Positions 51,688 through 64,000 are shown, counted from the stretch's first letter. The stretch is DNA of 64,000 nt from Tetrahymena thermophila SB210 (GCF_000189635.1 NW_002476421.1:124001-188000); one strand, 5' to 3'. Program-made: numbers and translations. The notes: generated by a model not told the origin, from the letters alone.

Positions 51688-52879
51688 ATTTTATAATAAA
51701 AATTAGATAACTTAACCTATTTATATACTGCAATTTTTCTACAGTTATGTACTCTATTTCGGATATTTTTTAATTATACTATCATAATTTTTTCCTCATT
51801 CAAAAAAAACCTTTGGGTTTTAATTAAAATTTTGTCTTAATTTAGAAACTAAGATCATATATATTTATTTTTATATACAATGATTTATGATTTTTAAAAA
51901 TTAAAAGGTTTCACTATCTTCTATTCTACAATTTTTGGTAAAGAATTATTAATAATTATTCATTTAATTTTAAAGTAAACGAAATTTTATACTCAAGTTT
52001 TTAAGAATTATGAATACAATTTTTGATCTTTGAGAATTAAATAGTTTAGCTCTCTTGTAAATTTATGTAAAGAACAATCAATTTGTTTTAAATAAAAAAA
52101 TGAGCCAGTAAATTTTAATTGATTCTTATTGAAACAACTTTTATATTGAAGAAATAAACTTAAGTTTTTTTTTGAGCTTTGAATTAATATTAAGATTCTT
52201 AATAGAATTCTAAAACATTTTTTAAGTACATTTTGTTTGGATATAAGAATTAGTAAAAATGATTCTAAAATTCGAAGTTTATTGTTTATTATTTGTTTTA
52301 ATAAGTAATTTATTTTTAAAAAAACAGAACTAATTTTAACTAGTAATCTTAGATTACTATTTCAATCACACTTATTGTTTAAATTTACAGATTACATTAA
52401 TCATCTAATTTTAATGTATCATTAAATTATTTAATTCCAAATAGTGAAAGAACCAGTTTTTTGAAAACAAAACTAGATTAAGACATAATCTTATTATTAA
52501 ATTTTTCTAAATATAGATCCATCATAAATTATCACAACTTAACATAAAACCTAAAATTTGCTTTTATAAATAATCATTATTACCACATCAGTTTTTCTTA
52601 AAAAATTATTTCTTTTATTCACAGCAAGTATTATTTATTAAATAAATTATTGGTTAAATTATTTATTTAAATAATTTTTGTGTAGAAAATAAATATATTT
52701 TTACATTTTATTAATATTAAATATCTAATTACTATTTAGAAAAAAAATATATCTTAACTTTGTTTTATCATGAATTTATTTAGGTTTTATTTATATAATA
52801 CATTTAAGAAATAGGTGCACTAACCAAAAATATTACTTCTTTCAAAATAGTGAAATTTAATTTTTTTTCTACGAAGCTT
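51688..52879. other. Intergenic region, no gene seen
   Basis: AT-rich DNA between the last large gene and the left unit of the segmental duplication. No supported feature. Confidence 0.55.
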
Positions 52880-53810
52880 AAATTTCCCTAAAATAATAAA
52901 AATTGCTATCCTACACTTTTTTACAATATATGGTAAAATATAATATATTTTTTAAATTATATCTATAAATAGATTTCAATTAAATAGAATAAATAAACAA
53001 ATAAAATAAAAAAATTTATTATTCTTCTTAATCTAAAATAAATAATCTATCAAAATATAATTTCAATTTTAAATTGATGAATGGGAAAATCATGTAAATT
53101 TTCTTAAGATTAATTAATAAGAAGAAACTTACAAATTCTTTTTAATAAATTGAAAAATTTACTCACCATAAAATTAGACTTATTCAAGTACAGTAGACTT
53201 ACACAAATTTATGTATAAATTTAAATAATTACTATCCATAAATAGAAAAGAGCTACATAGCTTTACGAACAGATTTAAAAACATAGGCTTTCTAAATTTT
53301 TGATAATCAAATTAATTGGTTTTACATTTTTTTAGATATTATGAAATATTTCTTACACTCAAATTTAAAAAATAACTATCATATTACTTCTTAAAAAAAT
53401 TATTAAATACTTAAATTTTAATGGAGCAAAATCCTTTTAAAAGCTACTCTATATTATAAAAATATTAAAATCTTACTTTAAAGATGATGTTATCCTATTT
53501 GCTTTACATTTTGATTTTATATTAATAAGATCAGCCAGTCTTTTAGCATCGCAAATTATTTAAAAAGAAAAGCTCTAAAATTTAAGATACAATCCATAAT
53601 AACTATAATAAAAGTAAAAAAATAATTATAAATATATTTAATATCATTTCTCTTACTTTAAATATTTATTTTTAATTATTTCGCTCAGAATAATTTGAAA
53701 TTATTTTTATTGAAAAAATTATCTTTAATTGTAATTTTTAAAATATAATATATTTCTTAATTTTTGAAAATATATTCACTAAAGTACAATTAAATAAAAT
53801 CAATAATAAA

Positions 53811-53928
53811 CAGGGTCTAATAAAATAAAAATCATGTGAAGGTGTTTTTTGTGTTTTTTTTTGAAATAAGTTGTCAAAAAAAAATTTTGATAATTTTAAT
53901 GAAAATACTCCCATGTTTTTAGACCCTG
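53811..53928. mobile_element. hAT-like miniature inverted-repeat element (MITE), 118 bp
   Basis: The element begins CAGGGTCTAA and ends with the exact inverse, TTAGACCCTG, giving 10-bp perfect terminal inverted repeats. The flanking 8 bp are ATAATAAA (53803-53810) and ATTATAAA (53929-53936), 7 of 8 matching, as expected of an old 8-bp target-site duplication. CAGGG termini with 8-bp duplications are typical of hAT superfamily transposons. The interior is AT-rich and noncoding. The equivalent site in the right duplication unit (about 58440-58465) lacks the element, so it inserted after the duplication or was lost cleanly there. Confidence 0.72.
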
Positions 53929-54105
53929 ATTATAAATGAAGAAAATAGTTTGGGCTAAGAAGAGGGGTATAATTCAAAGTAATAAATTTTAAAATATATT
54001 AGTAAAATTAATAAGCTCATTAGCTAGCTTTCAAATTTATAAATAATAAGCAATATTAGCCATGTAATATGTATTTAACTAATATTAGCTAATATTTTAT
54101 TTTAG

Positions 54106-54361
54106 TGGCAATGAAGAAGAATATTAAAATATAGAAAGAAAACAATTTCATGATAGTGGAAGTAACTATCCATCAAACTAAATTGAAAGTTATTTTTATT
54201 AAACATCTTTAAGATCTGCTAAATCAAACGAAAAAAATATAAATTTAAAATAACTAAAAGAAATAGATAGAGAATTTAAACTAGCTATTAAAAAAAAAAA
54301 AAATTACAAAAGGAAAATAAAACTACCAAGATAAAAGATATTAAATATTAACCTATTTTGA
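54106..54361 (+). pseudogene. Coding-like exon or gene remnant, left copy
   Basis: After an acceptor-like TTTTATTTTAG the frame reads about 84 residues of plausible Lys/Glu/Gln/Ser-rich protein (RKQFHDSGSNYPSNQIESYF; EKNINLKQLKEIDREFKL) to TGA at 54359-54361. The right duplication unit keeps part of it (58939-59141), altered. I could not find a start exon, so it may be the last exon of a small gene or a decayed gene. No domain recognised. Confidence 0.35.
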
Positions 54362-54999
54362 GAGAATACATTCACAAAATTGTTTTTTAACAAGTACAAT
54401 AAATTGAAAAAGGCAACATTAGATATTATTAGTTTTGAAAAATAATTTAAATAAAGCTAAAGATTTAGTTCAAATAAAATCAATCTTAAACTTTTATATT
54501 TATTTACTAAATAAAATTTATATTAGAAGTTTAAAATATTATTAAATAGATTTTTCATTCTAATCTAAAATTTCTTTAAATTATATAACGAAAAACAACT
54601 TGATATCAATTGTTAAATATATATTAATCTATATTATAATTCAATGATTTATTTTACTGAATTTACTCTCTATATTTTTTCTAATTTATAACACAATTTT
54701 ATGTTTAAATAACAAAAAAATTATAATTAATATTCTGATGATTTCTATTTTTAAGTGATTTTAAGATTTATTTACATAAACCTTAAATTTTTCAACTATA
54801 AATTCTCTCCATTAAAAATGTAATCTAATTTGAATATGGAAAGCAAGATAAGATTAAGAAAAGTATTATAAATCTTCAAAATTAATGTAAATAATGATTT
54901 TTTGGTAATATAGTTATTTATATCCTATATAAATATTAAATAAATTCAATGCCTCATTTTAAAATAATGAACAAATAAAACTGATTGAAGAATAATTAT

Positions 55000-55075
55000 T
55001 TTCTTCATATTCATCTTATTTTTTGTTTTAGAAGGTTTATACTTCACTGTTTAGTAGGATGTGCTCTTCAAAATT
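55000..55075 (-). pseudogene. Decayed fragment of the 1576-3625 gene, left copy
   Basis: The minus strand reads a diverged copy of the KSASDQTMKQKPTKTKKQ region of the gene at 1576-3625 (here KSTSYQTVKYKPSKTKN). A lost A in the following A-run then shifts the acidic tract out of frame. The fragment is orphaned. Confidence 0.7.
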
Positions 55076-56116
55076 TTGCTTTTAATCTTTAGAAGAAATT
55101 TTTTTAATTTAAAATTCTAAGAAATATAGAATTCAGAACAAAGAAATTTTTATTATTATTGGACATCTTATAATTATACCAAATCCCTCTTCTTCCATTT
55201 TTTGATTTATATTTTGTAAGAAGTTGGTAGAGAGAGGGACTATTAATTAAGTAAGATAAAACTGAGTTAAATTTCTTTTATATAAATCTTATTAAAATAG
55301 AAGAATGTTTATACTTTCAGGATTTTTAATGCTAAAATTTATTAACTATTATATCTAATTACAGTAATCAATGTAATATAATAGAGAATAGAATTTATAT
55401 GATCAGTCAAATTACTTTATATTTTATGCGCTAATTAATTCTGACGTTAAAAAATATGAGAAAAAATAAAGTATTATGTGTTAATATTATATTTAAGATT
55501 ATTTTAATCTGCAGACTTTAATATATTAAAAAATCTTTGCAAATACTTTAAATGAAATAAATATAAGTAGCATTAACAAATAAACTAACTAATTATTTAT
55601 TTTATATAATAAAATTATTTATGATCACTAGAATTGGTTGGGTACTGGGATAAATAGTCACTTCAATCAATTATTATTATGCTTTATTTACATAAGTTAA
55701 TTAAGATAAAACGATATTCAAAGATAAATTTTGAGCTAAGTGCAGGATTATATCTAAAAATTATATTAACAAACAAATGCTTGAAATTAATTAATAAAAT
55801 CTGATAAATTATATTATCATTTACGACTTATATCTATTTCACTGTATCAAATTTCTGTTTTCTATATTAATTTTCAAGATCAACAAATAATAAATTATTA
55901 AGTTATTGATTAATTAGCTATTTAAAAACTTACAATCATCTATCAGAATTTAATAAAATTCAAAAAGATTAAGTTAGTTTAAATTGGAGGAATTAGAAAT
56001 CAAACTTTTGTAAAAATAAAAAAACAAAACATATTAAAAAATATCTTTACAAAAGATCATATTAACTTGGTAACTACTAGCTTGAGAGAAGATTAAATTT
56101 TAAATATACCTCTTGT

Positions 56117-56818
56117 ATGACAAACAATAATATCCAAAATAACTTTTTTAATCATAATAAAACATAATAACAAATAATAAACAATCTTAATGGTGAAATT
56201 ATGAGTTATGATTTAGACTATAACCAAACATAATCTCTTTTACTAATTCAAGCCATTTATGAGTAAAATGAAATATAAAACTATTAATAATCTTAAGATT
56301 TTCAAAATCAAAACTTTTCTCTTGATTTAAGCTTTGAGGATTATAAATCATTTAGTGAGTTCCCAAGCCTATGTGAAATAGAATAAAACCAAAAAATTGA
56401 AGATGATGAAGAAATGTTTTATATTTGCAGTAAGGATGATCTTTATGAAATAAATAACTTAATACCATTTGATGAATTGAAATACTAATTAACTCATATA
56501 TAAAATGATATTATTGCTCAAAGAAAAGGTGAACTTATAAACTAATAAAATTAATAATAAAAAATAACAAATAATCCCTACATTTAATTTGAATAATATA
56601 AGATAGAAGGTAGTAGGAATAATATACAGTCTAATTAAGAGATTAACAAAATTAGTCTATAAATTATAAATTAATATAAAGAAATAAAAGAAACTGAAAA
56701 CTTTTCATAATTCAACTAAGATAATTAAATTTAAATTAAAAGAACTATAATTTTATTTATTTAAATGATGATGATAATAATAACAATATCTTAGTTTTAA
56801 TTCAATTAAAAAAGATGA
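56117..56818 (+). CDS. Small Gln/Asn-rich acidic protein, left copy, 233 aa
   Basis: A single open frame from ATG at 56117 to TGA at 56816-56818. It starts MTNNNIQNNFFNHNKTQQQ. A conserved acidic core (NFSLDLSFEDYKSFSEFPSL; EDDEEMFYICSKDDLYEIN; FDELKYQLTHIQNDI) is shared with the right copy at 61088. The rest is Gln/Asn-rich, and the last 25 or so residues (FIQMMMIITIS) look like read-through of noncoding DNA. Preservation of the core across two diverged copies suggests it was coding. Function unknown; no recognised domain. Confidence 0.6.
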
Positions 56819-56910
56819 AATTTTAAAAAACTTTAATAATATTTTTATTTTTAAAGAATAACTTAAAAATGTAAATCATTTTTGATATAAAATATTTTTA
56901 TATTCAATTT

Positions 56911-57149
56911 TATAGTTTAAAAAATTAATTTGATTAAAAAATAAAGCAAAATGCCATTTAAATAAGTATATTTGTTTTTAATTAATTACTTGTTTAGCTT
57001 AGCTAAGCTAGGTAGAAACAAGAAAATTCAAAAAAGTAATTAAATTTAATTGAATAAAAATAAATAATATAAAATGAGACAAAATGCCCCACTGAGAATA
57101 AATAAAATTATTTTTTAGATTGGGTCTGGAGTGGATTCAGATGAAAACA
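56911..57149. other. Junction between the two duplication units
   Basis: About 240 bp of AT-rich sequence with no clear counterpart between the units. It contains the inverted motif TTAGCTTAGCTAAGCTA at about 56996. No gene. Confidence 0.4.
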
Positions 57150-58938
57150 GCTTAAATTTCTGTAAAATGTTAATAATTGCTATCCTGAACTTTATATACA
57201 ATATATGTTAAAATATATTATATTTGTTAAATTATACCTATAATTCGAGTTCAATTAAATAAGATAAATATTTACATATGATAATTAAAAACATTGTATA
57301 TTTTTAGGATAACTTAGAAAACAATAATTTTTTGAATAATTAATCACCTAAGCTGATCTATTATAACATAAAGTAAAAAAGTTGATTATTCTTATTAAGC
57401 TAAAATAAATAATATCTCAAAATATAATTTGAATTTTAATTGATGAATGGGAAAATCATGTAAAATTTCTTAAGATTAATTAAACAAATGACTTACAATA
57501 ACTCTTTAATAAACAGAAAAGATTACTTACCATAAAATTAGACCTAATCAAATAGAGGAGACTTACACAAATTTATGTATACATTTAAATAATTACTAAA
57601 CATAAATAGAAATTAGTAACATAACTGTATGATCAGATTAAAAATTTAGACTTTCTAAATTTCGATAATTAAATTCATTTATTTTACATTTTTTTTGATA
57701 TTAAGAAATATTTCTTACATTTAAATTTAAAAAATAACTATTATATTAGTTACTCAAAATATCAATAATTTAAAATTTACTTGTAGATAATAAATATATT
57801 ATAATATGTAAAATATGTTAATGATTGACAAAGTCAAATTTGATAATAATATCATTACAATTATGAAAATAAATCTTACAATTTTAGAGTAAAAATTATA
57901 TTGTGAAATAAATCTTTTTTGGGATAGATTTTTAGAAGAAAAATTTAAATATGAAGTCATTAATTACTGAGCTATTTTATTGTTAAGAATGCAAATTAAT
58001 AATCTTAATTTAACTCTAAAAATTTCACATAAATTTATTTAAAAATGTCTCAATATATCCCTAAAGTAATAAGAGTTACTTTAACTACAGCTTAAATTAT
58101 GCTACTTCCTTACATAATTATTAAATACTTAAATTATAATTATTTGTTTTACATTTTGATTTCCTTTAATTAAATCAGTTAGCCATTATCTCTACAAATT
58201 ATTTAAAATGAAAAGTTCTAACATTAAGATACACATACATAATAATATATTATAAATGAAAAAAAATAATTATCAATAAACATATTTAATATCATTTCTC
58301 CTAATTTAAATACATTTAATTATATCACTTAGAATAATTTGAAACTATATACAATGAACAAAATCTATTTAACTCTAGTTTATAAAAAATAATATATTTC
58401 TTAACTTTTGAAAATATATTCACTAAATTAATTAGTAATTAAGTAGAATTAAGTGAAAAATATAAATGAAGAAAATAATTTGGTATAAGAATAGGAGTAA
58501 TATTCAAAGCAATACATTTTAAAATAGATTCATTAGCATTTGCTTATTAGTTCACTTTCAAATTTATAAATAATAATCAAAATTATCCATTTATGGATTT
58601 AACTAATATTAGCTATTAATTTTATTATAGAGGTAATGATGAATAATATTCAAATATAGGAAGAATATGATCTCATAAATAGCGGAGGAATTAGTGATAA
58701 ATATATTTACCTTAGAGTTAATTAATTATAGTTTTATTAAATATTTCGACTCTGTTCAGCTTTATATTTAAATCCTATTTATCTAGTTTAAACTATGTTA
58801 AAGATGTTTTAAAAATTCAAAAATTTTTAAATAGCCTAAAAAGAACAATAAATTTATCTTGATTTTTTTAGTTCTAAACAAAAAAATACTTAACACAAGT
58901 TTCAGAAAATGTATTAAATAATCAAAATTATTATCTAG

Positions 58939-59141
58939 GAAGCCTAATTGAAAGTTATTTTGAATAAGCTTCTTTAAGAACTGCATCAAATGAAAAAAAT
59001 AAAAATTTAAAATTATAAGAAAATAACTTAAAAAAATATATAGAAAACTTAAACTAGCTAAATAAATATAATAAGAAAATAATAAAATATATTCTTAAAG
59101 TTAATTTTAAGTAATATTAATATAATATAACAATTATTTGA
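58939..59141 (+). pseudogene. Coding-like remnant, right copy
   Basis: Matches the 54106 block from IESYF onward (SLIESYFEQASLRTASNEKN) after an acceptor-like TTATCTAG, ending at TGA 59139-59141. The upstream part of the block (58625-58680) is separated from it by about 250 bp absent from the left unit and carries a TGA, so this copy is disrupted. Confidence 0.3.
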
Positions 59142-59944
59142 AAAAAAATTATTTTATAAAAGGAAAACATGATAATAATTGTTAGCATTTTTTGAAAAAA
59201 TTTTATCACTAAATGTGTTTTTAACAAGAGTAAAAATTTAAAAAGATAACATTAGAAATTAATTGATAAATAAAGCTAAGGATTTAAAAGATCATATTTT
59301 TATTTTAAAATTAAACAAACATAATGATTTTTGAAAATTAATCAATCAAAACAAAATTTAGATAAAAAAATGTTTAAAGTATATTGAATTCAACTAAAAT
59401 CAATCTTAATTTTTTATATCTCTTTAATGCATAGAATTTATATAAGAAGTTAAAAATATTATAGAAAAGGTTTTTGCATTTTAATTTAGAAATTATTTAA
59501 ATTATGTAACTAATAATAACTTTATATCAGCTTTTAAAAATATTAATTTATATTATAATACTGATAAATACTGTTAACTTCAATATTTTATTTTACTGAA
59601 TTTACTTTATATATTTTTTATAATTTATAACATTATTTTGTTGTAATAGCTAAAAAAATTATAATTAAAATTCTGATGATTTCTTTTTTTTAACTAATTA
59701 TAAGATTTATTTACATGAAATATAATATTTTTCGATTCTAAATTCTCTCCATTAAAAATGAGTCTATTTTAATAGATAAAGTATAATAAGATTAAGAAAA
59801 GAATTGCAAATCTTCACAAAAAATATAAATAATGATTGTTGGGCAATAAATTTATTAATTTCTTAGATAAAAATTAAATAAATTCAATACTTCATTTTAA
59901 AATAATAAAGAAATAAAGAAATATAGTAAAGAAGAATATTTATT

Positions 59945-60015
59945 CCTCGTCATCTTCAACTTATTTTTTTGTTTTATTAGGTTTTTACTTTGTTGTTTAA
60001 TCAGATGCACTTTCT
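59945..60015 (-). pseudogene. Fragment of the 1576-3625 gene, right copy
   Basis: The minus strand reads ESASDQTTKQKPNKTKKQVE followed by a short acidic run, closely matching SASDQTMKQKPTKTKKQ plus the DEDDD tract of the gene at 1576-3625. Similarity stops on both sides within about 40 bp. It is better preserved than the left copy and still in frame. Confidence 0.75.
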
Positions 60016-61087
60016 AAATTTTGTTTTTAAAATTTTTGAGGAAATTTTAAAAATCTAAAATACTTATGATTAAATTTAGAGAGACACTTTAATTATAATA
60101 GGCCACCATACAATTATACCAAACCCCGCTTCTTACATTTTTTGATTTATATTTTCTAGAAGTTGGCAGAGAGAGAGAAAGGGACTATTAATTAAGAAAA
60201 AAATGAGTTAAATTTCTTTTTTACAATCTTATAAAGCTAGATTAATATTGATGTTTGTTGAATTTTAAATACTATAATTTATTAACTATTCTATCTAATT
60301 ACAGTAATCAATGTAATATATTAGAGAATAGAATTTATATAATCAGTCAATGATTTTATAATTTATGCGTTAATTAATTCTGAATTTTAAATATGAGAAA
60401 GAGCAAAATTCAATAATTATATTTAAGTAAAATAAAATTATTTTAATCTGTCGATTATGATAAATTTTTAATATATTAAAATATCTTTGAAAATATTTTA
60501 AATATGATCAGCATTATCAAATAAACTATCTAATAATTTATTTTATATTGAAAAATTATTTATGGTCACTAGAATTGGTTTGATACTTGATTAAATAATC
60601 ACCTCAATCAGTTCTTATTACACTTTATATACATAATTTAATAATGATAAAACGATAACTCAAATAGAAATTTTGAGAAAGGTACAGGATTATTTCTGAA
60701 AATTAGATCAACAAACAAATGCTTGAAATTAATTAATAAAATCTATTATTATTTACGGCTCATATCTATTAACTTATTTCACTGTATCAAATTTCTGCTT
60801 TCTGTATTAATTTTCAAAATTGTAAAGATAAGACAAGTAATAAAATATTAAGTTAGTGACTAATAAGCTAATTAAAAGCTTACAACCATATCAGAATTTA
60901 ATAAGATTCCTTCTTAAAAAATGATTAAGTTCGATTATATTGCAGAAATTAATAATAAAACTTTTGTAAAAAATAAAAAAAAAACAAAAAAATTAAAAAA
61001 TAACTAATCAAAAGATAATTATAACTTGGAAACAGTTTGATTGAGGATAGGTTAAATCTTGCTTTTAATTTTAAATATACTACTTAT

Positions 61088-61573
61088 ATGACAATCAATA
61101 ATATCCAAAATAACAATTATAATCATAATAAAATATAATAACCAATTATAAACAATCTTAATGATGAAATTATTAGTTATGATTTAGGTTATAATCAAAC
61201 ATAATTACTTTAACTAATTCAATCCATTTTTGAGTAAAATGAAATATAAAATTAATAATAATCCAAAGATTTTGAAAATCAAAGTTTTTCTTTAGATTTA
61301 AGCTTTGAAGATTATAAATCTTTTAGCGAGTTCCCAAGTCTATATGAATATGAAGAAATAGAATATAACCAAAAAGCTGAAGATGATGAAGAAAAGTTCT
61401 ATATTTGTAGTAAAGATAGTCTTTATGAAATAAATAACTAATCTTTTGATGAATTAAAATACTAATTAATTCATATAGAAAATGATATTATTACTCAAAG
61501 AAAAGATGAACTTTTAAACAAAGAAAATAAAGAATAAATAAATAGTAACAAATAATCCGTAAATTTAATTTGA
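61088..61573 (+). CDS. Small Gln/Asn-rich acidic protein, right copy, 161 aa, truncated
   Basis: Paralogue of the 56117 ORF, sharing MTxNNIQNN, SLDLSFEDYKSFSEFPSL, EDDEEKFYICSKDSLYEINN and FDELKYQLIHIENDI. An indel in the AT-rich stretch after the core shifts the frame, so it ends at TGA 61571-61573, about 70 codons earlier than the left copy. Homologous DNA continues downstream but in another frame. It is probably a partly decayed copy, or the core alone is the functional part. Confidence 0.5.
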
Positions 61574-61910
61574 ATAACATAAGAGAGAAATTGTTATGAA
61601 TAATATACCATCTGATTAAGAGATTAAAAAAATTAATCTATAAAAAATAAGTTAATACAAAGTAAATAATAGAAACTGGAAATTTTTCATTATTCAATCA
61701 AGATAATTAAATTTAAATTAGAAGTACAAATATTTTAGTTATTTAAATGATGATGATAAAAACAGCGATATCTCACTTTGAATTCAACTAACAAAAATTA
61801 ACTTAAAATATATGACCATATTTTTATTATAAAAAAATATAATAACAAATAAAGAATAACTTAAAAATGTAAATTATTTGTATATAAAATATTTTTGTTT
61901 TCTATATAAG

Positions 61911-64000
61911 TGTTAAAAATAATAATTTTATTAAAAAAATATATAAATTATAATAAAAATTGGGTATTTTAAGTTTTTTATTCTCATAATAACAATAATA
62001 ATCTATTAATTTAAATAATTTGATAAAATAATTATTTATCTATGTTTGTAAAATAAATATCTAAATCTGAACTATTATTTTTAGACATTTATTTCTTTGA
62101 AAATCATAATAATTCTAATTTAAATTTTTTGAAGACTAAAGATTATATGGTAATTATTAATCCTTGAAAATTTATTAAAGCTTTAATTTAACAAAAAAGT
62201 AAAAAAAATTTCTATCTATTTAGAAATGTTAAATAATTTAATCTTGGTAAGCGATAAAATTAACATTCGATTGTCTTTTTTATTTTAGGCTATAAATATA
62301 AATAATAAAATATTTTTCTTAATTTATGAAAAAATAAATCGATCTATCTACTATTTACTAACTTTTTAAATAGTTTTTTACTCTCAATACCATATTTTCT
62401 TGCCAATAGATTCTAAAAAAATATACAAAATAATCTTTTTATTTTCTTTCTTGTAACATAGAAAAAGTGATTAGAATTTTCCATATCATTTTTAAAAAAT
62501 AAATAAAATAATCTAATTAATAGATAAATTGATTAACCAAATGTGTTTTATATTTTAGTTTAAAAAAATATATAAAATAAAATAATTTTGAATATTTATG
62601 AATACATATCTATATACTGTAGAGTAACTCTTTATATAATTTACTTTCACTACTATGCTTTCTCTCCTATAGATTATAAAAAATTACTATTTAGTGATAA
62701 TTTCTTTTTATTTTCATTCATGTAACAAAGAAAAGGGTGTAACTTAGAACTTTCCATGTATTTTTTTCATTTTACAGTTAAAATAATATGAGTTAAAATT
62801 CTATTAATAATTAAATTATAAAAACAATTAATTTTTTCAAATTATCTCATTTCAATTTTTAATGATTTGCGATATTAAGAAATTATCCAAAAAAAATATC
62901 ATTTGTTCCAATCTTATAAATAATTCGACTAATTAAATTGATTTAAATTTTTTATTATAAAATATGATTATTCTCACTTATATTTTAAATGAAATCTATT
63001 ATTAACCACATTAAAAATACTTTCTTTTCACTTTAAAATTTTTAAATTGATGTTATTTATTTGAATTATATATTTAGAGTAATAATTTGGTGTTGACTAT
63101 ATAATTATGTTATTATATTAATAAAGCTAAATATCTTAAATGTTTATAATTAACCTAAAAACTAAATTAACAAAGAAATATATCTAATGAATATCATCCT
63201 AGATGCTTCAATAGAAAGTTTTTGATTAAATTTTCATAATTATTTTTGAATTATTCTGGTTAGAAAGTACAATATTTCTATTGTTTTTTAATTAGGATAG
63301 AGTTTCTATTTTTCTATATATAAAAAGCAAAAATTTATATTATGGTATTTGCAGAAAAGGAGATAAAATTATAGTTAATAACAAAAAGACCAAATAATAT
63401 TAATGTTGTAAATTAATTTTCTAACTATAAAATTAACCTAAATTCTAAATATTGATACTCTACCAAATTATATTAATATTGTAATAATGCTTTTAAAATA
63501 CTAATTTAAAATAGCTTTTTAAAATTATAAAATATGTGTTACTTTTAATTATATATTCTATAAGAATAAATTATATTGTTAATATTTAATTTATTTTTAG
63601 AAGTATTCATATTTAATAATACCAAAATATAAAATTCATAATTTAATTAGAAATACCTAACATATGACCACATGTTTTTATTGTGAAATTTGGTATGGAA
63701 AAATTAAATTAGTATAAAACAAAAATTTAATGAAAAGCGGAAAACTTGATAACTTATCATTTTTTTTTATAACTTCAGTATTTTTTTTATGGATATTATA
63801 TTTTGAGCTTAATTTCTTAAAAATCTAAACGAAATTAGAAGAGGCAAGTAAATAATTGATCTATCGATTAAGACTTAATCAAATTTAATTAAATTAAAGT
63901 TTACTGAAATGAATACTGTTTTAATTTTGGGAATATTTACAATTTTAACTCACTAATTTTAAAGATTTTCTTACGCTTAAGAATGTCCTACATTTTCTAG
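61911..64000. other. Gene-free AT-rich region to window end
   Basis: About 2.1 kb with no supported ORF, tRNA, telomeric (C4A2 type) repeat or clear repeat structure. Confidence 0.5.

Larger units (their letters stand above)
52880..61910. repeat. Diverged tandem segmental duplication, units about 4.0 and 4.8 kb
   Basis: The left unit (about 52880-56910) and right unit (about 57150-61910) share a long ordered series of landmarks. GATGAATGGGAAAATCATGTAAA occurs near 53073 and 57433, and ATAAATGAAGAAAATA near 53933 and 58463. A coding-like block is at 54106 and 58939, and a decayed gene fragment at 55000 and 59945. ATTACAGTAATCAATGTAATAT occurs near 55359 and 60299. A small gene is at 56117 and 61088, and AAAGAATAACTTAAAAATGTAAAT near 56855 and 61851. 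Many indels and substitutions show the event is not recent. Confidence 0.88.

Noticed and set aside
57121-57170. GGGTCTGGA-containing segment resembling an exon of the giant gene near 41460
   Set aside because: Similarity is limited to about a dozen bases and a short Gly/Ser/Asp reading; too little to claim a relic.
58798-58989. Minus-strand 63-codon ORF
   Set aside because: Lies in the sequence specific to the right duplication unit, composition is purely AT-driven, and the plus strand there carries the better-supported remnant.
1-64000. Telomeres, CRISPR arrays, prokaryotic-style operons or viral genes
   Set aside because: No C4A2 repeats, no spaced direct repeats of CRISPR type, no ribosome-binding-site operons and no recognisable viral proteins were seen.

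Overview
The window looks like macronuclear DNA of a ciliate, most likely Tetrahymena or a close relative. Three things show this. TAA and TAG occur in frame as glutamine throughout every long gene and only TGA ends genes. The DNA is very AT-rich, with many short AT-rich GT...AG introns. The gene content includes axonemal CFAP61, MORN, LRR, HMG-box and long Gln/Asn-rich proteins. All proteins below were read by hand with TAA/TAG = Gln. Exon joins were accepted only where the splice signal and the reading phase both agree; RNA data were not available.

Layout. 1-629 (+): 3' end of a leucine-rich-repeat gene. 1576-3625 (-): unrecognised acidic protein. 3813-10080 (-): 1,541-residue Gln/Asn-rich protein with a helical N-terminal half. 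12053-12124 (-): tRNA-Phe(GAA). 12840-19469 (-): CFAP61, a calmodulin- and spoke-associated complex protein of motile cilia, 12 exons. 20206-22122 (+): four-box HMG protein, divergent from CFAP61. 22585-23723 (-): MORN-repeat protein. 25141-26383 (+): type I membrane protein. 27867-29665 (+): phosphoglycerate mutase, 7 exons, with a possible mitochondrial leader. 31491-31892 (-): small protein that looks highly expressed. 32590-34524 (-): coiled-coil protein. 34952-35815: three-copy tandem repeat. 36554-47094 (+): 12-exon gene for a 3,155-residue protein of unknown function. 50230-51687 (+): unrecognised basic, Gln-rich protein.

From about 52.9 kb to the end the DNA is gene-poor. It is dominated by a diverged tandem duplication (about 52.88-56.91 kb and 57.15-61.91 kb). 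Each unit carries a small Gln/Asn-rich ORF near its right end and a decayed piece of the 1576-3625 gene. Only the left unit carries a 118-bp hAT-like miniature transposon (53811-53928), so the right unit gives an empty site for comparison.

The genes do not form a pathway. CFAP61 is clearly ciliary, PGAM is glycolytic, and the rest are housekeeping or unknown. Gene pairs alternate between convergent, divergent and tandem, as expected for independently transcribed eukaryotic genes.
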